This document shows positions 9,235-16,722 of a DNA stretch of 64,000 nucleotides, piece after piece. The notes below the pieces were generated by a model that was not told the origin of the DNA, made no database searches, and saw only the letters and a list, made by a program, of their open reading frames with translations. The stretch is taken from positions 620,001 through 684,000 of the forward strand of contig NZ_CP006271.1 of NCBI RefSeq assembly GCF_000737595.1, in the 5' to 3' direction. Position 1 is the stretch's first letter; the number at the start of each line of letters is the position of its first letter. The stretch comes from Synechococcus sp. KORDI-52. GTDB taxonomy: Bacteria; Cyanobacteriota; Cyanobacteriia; PCC-6307; Cyanobiaceae. The translations under genes were made by a program, and so were the position numbers.

Positions 9235-9803
9235 AGGGCAGGCCCTCTGTTATGCGTTTCCTCCGCTGTTGGGGGCTCCGTCTTGTCCTTGCGGGGCGCC
9301 CGGATCAGACGCAGTACTTCAGCAATTCCCTGGAGGCCGAGCAGTAGAAAACCCAGCGGGATCAACGATTTCACCCAGGTGCGGGGCAGTCCGCCGGGGT
9401 CTGGCGACAGTTCACCGATGCTCCAGGATTGCAGGGCTGGATCGATGGCAATTGCCATCACGCCAAAGGCAAATGGCAGCAAGAGAACGAAGATTCCCCG
9501 CAGCTCCTGGCGCTGGCGTCGACGTTCAGACCAGCGGCTCTGGAGCACATCAACACGAACATGTCCATCCTTTTGCAAAGTCCACCCCAGGCCCAACAGA
9601 AAGATCAGATCAAAGAGGTACCACTGGGCTTCGATGAGTCCGTTGGAGCTGAGATTGACGCCGATTGCTGACCCCAGGTAGCGGCCGATCACATTCCAGA
9701 TGCCGATAGCCAGCATCAGCAGGACAGACCATCGGGCCAGCCAGGCCGCTCCGGCATTCAGGCGATCCACCAGCTGCACCATCCCTCTTGGCGGCTGGCT
9801 CAT
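9231..9803 (-). CDS. dctQ: TRAP transporter small permease (DctQ family)
   Basis: The 190-residue protein has four predicted membrane helices. WSVLLMLAIGIWNVIGRYLG at the N-terminus and EAQWYLFDLIFLLGLGWTLQKDGHVRVDVL in the middle are typical of DctQ, which pairs with DctM to form the membrane part of a TRAP transporter. The C-terminal tail after the last helix (about 25 residues) is charged and probably cytosolic. Translational coupling on both sides, through 4-nt overlaps, supports one transporter operon. Confidence 0.92.
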   Translation of the reverse strand: MSQPPRGMVQLVDRLNAGAAWLARWSVLLMLAIGIWNVIGRYLGSAIGVNLSSNGLIEAQWYLFDLIFLLGLGWTLQKDGHVRVDVLQSRWSERRRQRQELRGIFVLLLPFAFGVMAIAIDPALQSWSIGELSPDPGGLPRTWVKSLIPLGFLLLGLQGIAEVLRLIRAPRKDKTEPPTAEETHNRGPAL

Positions 9804-10924
9804 GGCTGGTCCCCCTCGGCGTTGGCGGTGAAGTTGGCCAGGGGAAGTTCATTGATTCGGTTCCAGCGGATGATGGCGCGCTGGAACTGGCGCCACTGCT
9901 CAAGCAGATTCCGAAAATCAGTGTCGCTTCTGGCCAATTCGGCAAACATCTCCTTGGTGGCGTCGCGTGCTGCATTCAAGATGTCGTTGCTGAAAGCCTC
10001 AAGCCGGATGCCCTGCCGTTGGAGCCGCAGGAGAGCTTCGCTGTTGCGTTGTTCGTATTTGCTCAGCATGCCCAAATTGGCTTCGTAACAAGCGGTCTTG
10101 AACATCGCTTGGTATTCCTTCGGCAAGGCAGTCCAGGATTTCCTGTTCACCAGGGCTGAGAGGGTTGGTCCCGGTTCCCACCAGCCCGGGTAGTAGTAGT
10201 ACTCGGCGGCTTTATGCAGGCCCAGTTTTTCATCGTCGTAGGGGCCGGTGAATTCCGCTGCATCGATCGCACCCCGCTCCAGCGCGAGATAGATCTCACC
10301 ACCCGGCAGCACCTGCACATTCACCCCAAGGCGGGCCATGACCTTGCCTCCAAGGCCCGGGATGCGCATCTTCAAACCCTGAAGGGAGGCCAGCCCCTGG
10401 ATCGGGCGTTTGAACCACCCCCCCATTTGGGCACCGGTGTTGCCGGCAGGAAAGAATTTGGTGCCGAAGTCGCCAAACAGGCGATCCATCGCCTCATTTC
10501 CCCCCCCGTTGTAAAGCCAGGCGTTCTGTTGTTGGGCGGACAGGCCGAAGGGCACCGCTGTGCCAAAGGCGAAGGCTGGGTTTTTGCCGATGTAGTAGTA
10601 ACTGGCCGTGTGGCCACACTCCACAGCACCAGCCTGCACCGCATCCAACACCTCCAGTCCGGGAACGATTTCGCCGGCGGCAAAGGGCTCGATGTTGAAC
10701 CCACCCCCGCTCATCTCAGCCACCCGTTGGCAGATGGTTTCAGCGCCTCCGTAGATGGTGTCGAGCGAGATCGGCCAGCTGGTGGCCATGCGCCAACGCA
10801 CCTGGGGGAGGCCGCTGCTGCGGCTTTCATCAGCACGACGGATCGTGCAGGCGCTCAGGACTCCGGCGCCAGCGGCAGCGGCGATGGTTTGTCCACTGTT
10901 ACGGAGCAGCTGCCGACGTTGCAT
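9800..10924 (-). CDS. dctP: TRAP transporter substrate-binding protein (TakP/DctP type)
   Basis: About 374 residues. The N-terminus MQRRQLLRNSGQTIAAAAGA-GVLSAC combines a twin-Arg start with a hydrophobic stretch and a possible lipobox Cys, so it is exported, perhaps lipid-anchored. The mature protein matches the TakP/GtrC group: RWRMATSWP, an Arg-containing MRIPGLGGK segment that contacts the ligand carboxylate, and TGPYDDEKLGLHKAAEYYYYPGWWEPG. TakP binds 2-oxo acids such as pyruvate, and Synechocystis GtrC binds glutamate. The ligand here is probably a 2-oxo acid or organic acid. ATG at 10924 has an AGGA about 8 nt upstream; an ATG 36 nt further upstream lacks a good ribosome-binding site. 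Confidence 0.9.
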   Translation of the reverse strand: MQRRQLLRNSGQTIAAAAGAGVLSACTIRRADESRSSGLPQVRWRMATSWPISLDTIYGGAETICQRVAEMSGGGFNIEPFAAGEIVPGLEVLDAVQAGAVECGHTASYYYIGKNPAFAFGTAVPFGLSAQQQNAWLYNGGGNEAMDRLFGDFGTKFFPAGNTGAQMGGWFKRPIQGLASLQGLKMRIPGLGGKVMARLGVNVQVLPGGEIYLALERGAIDAAEFTGPYDDEKLGLHKAAEYYYYPGWWEPGPTLSALVNRKSWTALPKEYQAMFKTACYEANLGMLSKYEQRNSEALLRLQRQGIRLEAFSNDILNAARDATKEMFAELARSDTDFRNLLEQWRQFQRAIIRWNRINELPLANFTANAEGDQP

Positions 10925-11015
10925 GGCGTGGTCCTGCATGCGTCGCTTGGGAGGCGACATGGCCTGTTTTTTACCCTACCGATGGTGGACAGCAGCCCTT
11001 GACTTTGTGGCAAAC

Positions 11016-11045
11016 AGAAAAGCCCCCCGCGTTGCGGAGGGCTGA
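11016..11045 (-). terminator. Intrinsic terminator of hsp20
   Basis: A GC-rich stem of 10 bp with one mismatch (arms 11021-11030 and 11034-11043, loop about 3 nt) is bordered on its left by four A, which are U on the minus transcript. It lies about 80 bp past the hsp20 stop and before the TRAP operon, so it most likely ends the hsp20 message. Confidence 0.75.
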
Positions 11046-11123
11046 ACCGTTCTCAAGGGGGCTGTGGTTGTGAGACCAGGGGCGTATCGCCACCATCAGC
11101 TCTTCACTGTCAGCTCTCCACGT

Positions 11124-11516
11124 TCAGCTCTCCACGGTCACTGAAACGCTGGTGTGCTCCACAGCTTTGCCGGCCTTGATTTCAAGAATGCCGTCGCGAT
11201 AGCTGGCCTTGAGTTGGTCGCGATTGAGGCTGTGGGGAAAACGGAAGCTGCGGCTCCAGGTGCCGTTGCGGAATTCGCTCAGCAGCGGCGCGTTGCTCTC
11301 ATCGCTTTCTGTCGCTGGGCGCTCGGCCGTGATCACCAGATTGCGATCGGTGGCCTTGATGTCGATGGAGTCGCGGTCCACGCCGGGCAGCTCCAGCCGC
11401 ACGCTGTAGCTGGTTGCGGTTTCATGGATTTCGGCGTTGGGGACGCGCTCTGCCGTGGCCATTTGCTGCTCGAGACGCTCGAACAGATCGAAGGGAGATT
11501 GGCGAAGGGTCAGCAT
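11124..11516 (-). CDS. Small heat-shock protein, Hsp20 family
   Basis: 130 residues. The alpha-crystallin domain starts at EIHETATSYSVRLELPGVDRD and contains DIKATDRNLVITAER and the closing SFRFPHSLNRDQLKASYRDGILEI. The family's conserved A-x-x-x-n-G-v-L near the end reads ASYRDGILEI. The N-terminal arm is short (about 25 residues) and there is no I-x-I tail, so oligomer architecture may differ from larger relatives. It is an ATP-independent holdase that keeps denaturing proteins soluble. The gene is monocistronic, with its own terminator. I see no confident CIRCE element upstream. Confidence 0.92.
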   Translation of the reverse strand: MLTLRQSPFDLFERLEQQMATAERVPNAEIHETATSYSVRLELPGVDRDSIDIKATDRNLVITAERPATESDESNAPLLSEFRNGTWSRSFRFPHSLNRDQLKASYRDGILEIKAGKAVEHTSVSVTVES

Positions 11517-11692
11517 GATGATGGCTCCGAAGAATGAACATCTGCGGACTGGGTTGATCGCCCGCCATCACAATCTGCGCTGCTTGGATGAAAATCAGAA
11601 GGATGAGAACCGTCCGATTTCATTCGGTCTCTACCACCAGGTTCGGTTGGCACAACAGGGATGGCGTTGAAACCGAATCTCCTTAAAGCCAC

Positions 11693-12172
11693 TTAAAGCC
11701 ACCACCAGTCGCTGAAGCAGGCCGCCTGTCCACAGGCCCGCTCTTCTGCATCCCAGAGGGTCCAGATCTTGGCGTTGTTGATCATGAATCGCCGCCCTTT
11801 GCGGCTGATGCGAATGCCGCGGTAGTTCCGTACCGCGTCGAGACGTTGGGCTTGGCCCAGGGCGCTGCTGCGTTCCGCTCGTTCGCTCTCCGGTGCGGTG
11901 AGCCGTGAGGGCATGCCGATCAGCGCATCCCAGCGGGCGTCCCAAAGCTGCAGGGCCGCAGCGTTGGCATACGTGAGCTTTGGATCCTTCTCTGTGCCGT
12001 GGGCCAGCACTGGAAAACCGCAGGCGAACAGCTCCTGGCAGAGCAGCCGCTTTGAGCGGCCTGGTTGGGCGGAGGCGATCAGCGGCCGAGCGAAGGCCCG
12101 TTGATGCGATTGCAGCAGCAATCCCGCGAGCCCCTGTTTGTCCTTGCTGAGCCAGTCGGCCTCGTTGGCCAT
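11693..12172 (-). CDS. MEKHLA domain-containing protein
   Basis: About 159 residues. The central part (LLLQSHQRAFARPLI near the start, then GFPVLAHGTEKDPKLTYANAAALQLW, RLTAPESERAERSSAL, and GIRISRKGRRFMINNAKIWTLWD) matches the MEKHLA domain, a PAS-like fold found in plants and cyanobacteria, here as a stand-alone protein. A ligand-sensing role is usual for PAS-like folds, but no ligand is known. ATG at 12172 is preferred to an upstream in-frame Met. It is the last gene of a leftward run with the SWIM protein and the SNF2 helicase. A 10-bp tandem duplication overlaps its stop codon. Confidence 0.8.
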   Translation of the reverse strand: MANEADWLSKDKQGLAGLLLQSHQRAFARPLIASAQPGRSKRLLCQELFACGFPVLAHGTEKDPKLTYANAAALQLWDARWDALIGMPSRLTAPESERAERSSALGQAQRLDAVRNYRGIRISRKGRRFMINNAKIWTLWDAEERACGQAACFSDWWWL

Positions 12173-12196
12173 GGTTCCCGGCCGCCCCACGTCCCG

Positions 12197-13084
12197 TCAG
12201 CTGCCGGCCGCCATGGCCTGCAGCATGGCCTTCTGGGCGCTGGCCTGGCCGTGGGCTTTGAGGTTGCTGAGGAAGGTGCTCCGAGCTTCGGCGAAGCGGG
12301 GGTCTTCCGCCAGCGGCAGCTCTCCGGCGGCATCGAGGCCCGTGTCGCCCTCCATTGCTGGGGTGATCACGACAAGGTCGCCATCGAGGCTGCGGTTGTA
12401 GCGCCACCACAGGGCGGGGTCCTGCACCGCCGCATGGGGCGGCAGCGGTGTTGCCTCTTGAGGCGTGCTGGCTTTGTTCTCCTCCTTTGCTGCCGCCGCC
12501 CGCTCCGCCAGGGCCTTGCGGCGGTGTTCCGCCAGGTCTTCCAGCAGCCGAGCCCGGTTGCGGCCCCGTAGTTGGAACAGCACAAAGGGATCTTCACTGA
12601 AGCGATCCCCCATCAGGAAATACACCGCGCTGATGTGTTTGCAGGGGTTGGCCTTGTCGGGGCAGCTGCACTCGCTGCGCACCTCCTGCAACTTGAACGG
12701 GAACAGGCGTTTGCCGCTGGCGGCGAAGGCCCGTTCGATGTCTGCAGGCATGATCCCCGCCAGCAGCTGGGCCGACCAGCGGGCTTTCTGGGTCAGCGCT
12801 TCCAGCACATAGCCCCAGTCCTCATCGTTGAGCACGTCCAGCCAGAGCTTCACCTTGTAGGGCGCTTCATCGGTGCCCTGCACACGGGCATGAACCCGGC
12901 GGCCTTCGAAGCGGATCGAGGTCACATGGCCTTCGCGGGCGTAGCCCCAGGCCCGCTCCAGCCGTTTCTTGAAGCGATAGCCGTTGATCAGCTCCATCCA
13001 CTGCTCCACCCACCAGGGTTGCTGGCCCAGGCCGTCGTCGCCGATGGCGGTGATGCCGTTGCTGTTGCTGTTGCTGAGGGTCAT
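12197..13084 (-). CDS. SWIM zinc-finger protein
   Basis: About 295 residues. A SWIM motif (CxCx(n)CxH) is visible as SECSCPDKANPCKHISAVYFLMG near residue 140, within the arrangement typical of bacterial proteins encoded beside SNF2 helicases. The C-terminal third is Ala/Glu-rich and probably helical (RRKALAERAAAAKEENKA). The start ATG lies 2 nt after the helicase stop codon, so translation is probably coupled. SWIM domains bind DNA or protein. The conserved neighbourhood suggests it works with the helicase in DNA repair or chromatin-like remodelling, but the function is not established. Confidence 0.85.
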   Translation of the reverse strand: MTLSNSNSNGITAIGDDGLGQQPWWVEQWMELINGYRFKKRLERAWGYAREGHVTSIRFEGRRVHARVQGTDEAPYKVKLWLDVLNDEDWGYVLEALTQKARWSAQLLAGIMPADIERAFAASGKRLFPFKLQEVRSECSCPDKANPCKHISAVYFLMGDRFSEDPFVLFQLRGRNRARLLEDLAEHRRKALAERAAAAKEENKASTPQEATPLPPHAAVQDPALWWRYNRSLDGDLVVITPAMEGDTGLDAAGELPLAEDPRFAEARSTFLSNLKAHGQASAQKAMLQAMAAGS

Positions 13085-13086
13085 GG

Positions 13087-16000
13087 TCAGGTGTCCTCCA
13101 AAGCGACGAGATCGCGCAATTGATCGCCACCGAGGCTTCCCAGCCAATCTTCCCCGGAACCGATCACATCTTCGGCCAGGCGTGATTTCTCGCGGATCAT
13201 TCGATCGATTTTTTCCTCCACCGAACCGCTGGTGATGAATTTATGAACCATCACCCGGTTCGTCTGGCCGATCCGGTAGGCCCGGTCGGTGGCCTGGTTT
13301 TCCACGGCAGGGTTCCACCAGCGATCGATGTGGAACACGTGGCTGGCCCGGGTGAGGTTGAGGCCCACACCACCGGCCTTGAGCGAGAGCAGGAACAGCT
13401 GTGGACCGCGGGGATCCTCCTGGAAGCGATCCACCATCGCCTGGCGTTCGCTCTTGCGGGTGCCGCCGTGCAGGAAGGGCACTTCCCCCTTCCAGCGTTG
13501 CTGCATCCAGGCCTGCAGCAAATGGCCCCATTCGGCGAACTGGGTGAACAGCAGGGCCCGATCGCCCGCTTCGATCACCTCCTCGAGGATTTCCTCCAGC
13601 CGCTGCAGCTTGGCCGAACGGCCCAGGAAACCATCGTCCACGGCCCCCTCGCTCAGGGCCAGGGCGGGATGGTTGCAGATCTGTTTCAGCCGGGTGAGCA
13701 GGGCCAGCACCTGCCCGTGGCGCTGCCCGCGCGGCGCCCGGGCAATGGCATCGAGGGTGTCTTCTACGGTCTTGCTGTACAGAGATTTCTGCTCCTTGCT
13801 CAGCCCCACCCATTCGCTCAGCTCCACCTTCTCCGGCAGGTCGGAAATGATCGTCTTGTCGGTTTTCAGCCGGCGCAGGATGAACGGACCCACGCGGCCT
13901 TTGAGGTCCCGCAGGGACGACATGTCGCCGTAGCGCTCAATAGGCATCCGATAGCGCTGGCGGAAGAAGTCCTCTTCCCCCAGCACCTTGGGGTTGAGGA
14001 AGTCCATCAAGGCCCACAGTTCGCTCACCCGGTTCTCCACGGGGGTGCCGGTGAGGGCGATGCGGAAGCGGTTGCTCTTGCTGCGGCCGGTGCGGGCCAG
14101 ATCCCGGGCGGCTTGGCTCTGCTTGGCGCCAGGGTTCTTGATCGCCTGGGCTTCGTCAATCACCACCCCTTGCCAGTCCTGGGTTTCCAGCAGTTCGCTG
14201 TCCCGCTGCAGCAGCCCGTAGCTGGTGAGCACCAGATCCACCTGCTTCAACGCTTTCTTGAGTTCAGCGGGTGTGGAGGGGCGTCTTGGGCCGTAGTGCT
14301 CGATTACGGCTAAATCGGGCGTGAAGGATTCTGCCTCCCGTCGCCAGTTGGTGAGCACCGAGGTGGGGGCCACCAGCAGCACCGGGCGCTTCAGTTCTTG
14401 CTCCGCTTTGAGGTGCTGGAGAAACGCCAGAAGTTGGATTGTTTTGCCCAGGCCCATGTCGTCAGCCAGGCAGGCCCCTTGATCGAAGCGGTGCAGGAAG
14501 GCGAGCCAGCCGAGGCCCCGCTCCTGATAGGGGCGCAGTTGGCCGCTGAATCCTTCCGGGGCCGGCAGGGGGTCGGGGGCCTTCTGCTGGTGGTACTGCT
14601 CCAGCACCGATTGCAGCCTTGGGCCGGCATCGAAGCGGTGTACCGGCATCCGCATCAGCAGTTCCCCTTCCGTCCCCGTCAGCCGTAGCGCGTCGTCGAG
14701 GCTCAGCTCCGGTTTCGCTCCACAGAACCGTTCGGCGTTCTTGAGGTCGTTGGGCCGCAGTTCGATCCAGGCCCCCTTGTGGCGCACCAGGGGGCTGCGC
14801 TTGCCGCTTAGGCGCTCCAGTTCCCGCAGGGTGAGCGTCACCCCGCCGATCATCAGATCCCACTCCCAATCCAGGCACTCACCCAACGTGAAACCGCTCG
14901 AGCGTTCGGGCAGTTCCGCTTTGATCGCCAACCCCAGCCGGCTGGCCAGGCCACCGGAGAGGCTGGGCGGCAGCTCCACCCCCACACCGGCATCCCGCAG
15001 CTGCCGGGCAGCCGTGCGCACCAGCACGAAGGCCTCGGCTGGGGTGAGCTGCATCGTTTCAGGTGTGGCGCTCTCCAGTCCCCGCTCAATCGCCGGAAAC
15101 ACGCTCAGGGCGCGGCCCATGCCTTCCAGCAGCACTTCACCCGGTTGGTCCACCCGGATTTCTCCAAGCTGTAGCGGTTCCGCACCAGCCGCCCAGGCCG
15201 CGGCGGCAGGGAGCTTCAGGCTGGGGTCAGCTTCCGCCTGCAGCCCGAAGCGCAGCTCCCAGAGATCCTCCCCATCCGGTGGGGTGTGCAGTTCAAGGCA
15301 GGTGCGGGCCGCAGCAAAACCGCCGGCGATGCCCTCCCTCCAGTGATGGCTGGCGGTGGCCAGGCGTTCGGCCTCTTCATCACCGATCTCGATCACCCCA
15401 GTCTCTGAGCCCAGGGCCTCCTGCCAGAGGGTCAGCAGGGGATCGAGGCCATCGGTAGAGGGTTCAAAGTCCTTGCGCAGCTGCGCGTCCACCAGGTCTT
15501 CCAGCAGCGTCGCCACCCGCAGGCGTCCGCTGCGAGGCCGGCAGCTGGCCACGGGGTTGGCGGCCCGCATCGCCTCCGGTCGCAATCGGGTGGTGCGGTT
15601 GCTGCGGCGCCCCAGGGGTTCACGCCAGGGCAAGGCGCAGGTGGCCACCAGCGGCAGGCTGGCCGCCAGATCCTCCAGCCGGCGCCGGTCTTCTTCCCGG
15701 TTGAGCAGGGGCACCCAACGGGCCCGATGGGGATAGCCCTCCCCTTTGCTGAGCTCCATCTGGGGAATCCAACGTCCCCGGGCCACCAGGCTCAGGGCCC
15801 AGCGCTGCAGATGGCTCCACCAGCGCAGTTCGTCAGCCAGGTCTGGATTGGTGCCGGAGAGGGGCAACCGGGACAACCACTCGGTGGCCGCGGATGGTTC
15901 CACCGCGAGCCCCTGCACCTGCCAAGGCCACCATTCTGTTTGCTTGGGGATCGGTTCGCCGGCCTGCATCGGCAGCCCGGTCCAGCCCGGTGGTTCCGGC

Positions 16001-16284
16001 GTTGGCTCCTCTTTTTTGCTGCGGCTTTTGCGGGGCTTCACCGTGCGGCTCGGCAGGGTGAGGCATGCCGTGGCATCGATGCAGCCGCCCGGCAAAAGGT
16101 CGCGTTCGCCCAGCCAGGCCCTGAGGTCGTCGTGGCTGAGGGTGAAGGGGTGCAGTGCTGGGGTGAGGCCCGGGCCTTCCGGTGTGGCCACCCGCCAGGT
16201 GTCAGCCCAAACGAGCAGTGCCGGTTGACCGGAACTGTTGGAAGTGCGGATGGCGGGAAGCCAGGTGGCGTGCAGCAGGCTCAT
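13087..16284 (-). CDS. SNF2/HepA-family DEAD-box helicase
   Basis: Protein of 1065 residues. A long N-terminal region (about 1-560) precedes a complete Swi2/Snf2 ATPase: motif I DDMGLGKTIQLLAFL near residue 608, motif II DEAQAIKNPGAK near 710, motif III ALTGTPVENR, and the helicase C motifs SLKAGGVGLNLTRASHVFHIDRWWNP and ATDRAYRIGQ. Such proteins translocate on duplex DNA and displace bound proteins or polymerases. It is followed immediately by a SWIM protein gene, and its ATG overlaps the stop of the upstream membrane-protein gene (ATGA). Full family length; no frame damage seen. Confidence 0.93.
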   Translation of the reverse strand: MSLLHATWLPAIRTSNSSGQPALLVWADTWRVATPEGPGLTPALHPFTLSHDDLRAWLGERDLLPGGCIDATACLTLPSRTVKPRKSRSKKEEPTPEPPGWTGLPMQAGEPIPKQTEWWPWQVQGLAVEPSAATEWLSRLPLSGTNPDLADELRWWSHLQRWALSLVARGRWIPQMELSKGEGYPHRARWVPLLNREEDRRRLEDLAASLPLVATCALPWREPLGRRSNRTTRLRPEAMRAANPVASCRPRSGRLRVATLLEDLVDAQLRKDFEPSTDGLDPLLTLWQEALGSETGVIEIGDEEAERLATASHHWREGIAGGFAAARTCLELHTPPDGEDLWELRFGLQAEADPSLKLPAAAAWAAGAEPLQLGEIRVDQPGEVLLEGMGRALSVFPAIERGLESATPETMQLTPAEAFVLVRTAARQLRDAGVGVELPPSLSGGLASRLGLAIKAELPERSSGFTLGECLDWEWDLMIGGVTLTLRELERLSGKRSPLVRHKGAWIELRPNDLKNAERFCGAKPELSLDDALRLTGTEGELLMRMPVHRFDAGPRLQSVLEQYHQQKAPDPLPAPEGFSGQLRPYQERGLGWLAFLHRFDQGACLADDMGLGKTIQLLAFLQHLKAEQELKRPVLLVAPTSVLTNWRREAESFTPDLAVIEHYGPRRPSTPAELKKALKQVDLVLTSYGLLQRDSELLETQDWQGVVIDEAQAIKNPGAKQSQAARDLARTGRSKSNRFRIALTGTPVENRVSELWALMDFLNPKVLGEEDFFRQRYRMPIERYGDMSSLRDLKGRVGPFILRRLKTDKTIISDLPEKVELSEWVGLSKEQKSLYSKTVEDTLDAIARAPRGQRHGQVLALLTRLKQICNHPALALSEGAVDDGFLGRSAKLQRLEEILEEVIEAGDRALLFTQFAEWGHLLQAWMQQRWKGEVPFLHGGTRKSERQAMVDRFQEDPRGPQLFLLSLKAGGVGLNLTRASHVFHIDRWWNPAVENQATDRAYRIGQTNRVMVHKFITSGSVEEKIDRMIREKSRLAEDVIGSGEDWLGSLGGDQLRDLVALEDT

Positions 16285-16697
16285 GGCCGCGACGCGGGCA
16301 GGAAGCGGAGGGTGCCGTGGAGCAGGAGAGCACTGCCGATCAACGGCAGCCAGGCCTGAAAAAGCTCCAGTAGTAATGATGCCAGGCCATCGACCTGCCA
16401 GTTGTCAAGGGGTAGAGGCATGCCGAGGCTGCGCAGCCCGCAGACCGCCCCCACCAGACCCGCCTGCAGATGCCCGTCATCGGGGTCCACCCGTTGCAGG
16501 TGGAAGGCCAGCAGGCCGTAAAAGAGGCCACAACCGCCGGAACGCACAGCAGCTTCCAGACCCCAGGGCAAACTCAGCAGCCCAGCGCTGATGCCGGCAG
16601 CCAGCGCCCAACCGATCGACTGCAGCCGCAGTCGCTGGCGAATCTCAGGATCACTGGGCGGAACGGCCACGGGCGCCGGCGGTTCAAAGGCGATCAT
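16281..16697 (-). CDS. Small membrane protein, unknown function
   Basis: About 138 residues. A proline-rich start is followed by a basic segment (RQRLRLQS) and three or four hydrophobic helices ([56 protein letters not shown]). No known domain. The ATG at 16697 is chosen because upstream codons would run into alaS. Its stop overlaps the helicase start by 4 nt, so it heads the helicase operon. Confidence 0.6.
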   Translation of the reverse strand: MIAFEPPAPVAVPPSDPEIRQRLRLQSIGWALAAGISAGLLSLPWGLEAAVRSGGCGLFYGLLAFHLQRVDPDDGHLQAGLVGAVCGLRSLGMPLPLDNWQVDGLASLLLELFQAWLPLIGSALLLHGTLRFLPASRP

Positions 16698-16722
16698 GAC
16701 GGCAGGATCCCACCTTCCTGTC
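16698..16722. promoter_or_regulatory. 25-bp divergent gap between alaS and the helicase operon
   Basis: Only 25 bp separate the two divergent start codons, too short for two independent promoters. At least one promoter must lie inside the opposing coding region or further upstream. No -10/-35 pair can be called. Confidence 0.35.

Noticed and set aside
13243..14313. 356-codon open frame antisense to the SNF2 helicase
   Set aside because: It mirrors conserved helicase motifs on the other strand, with no similarity of its own.
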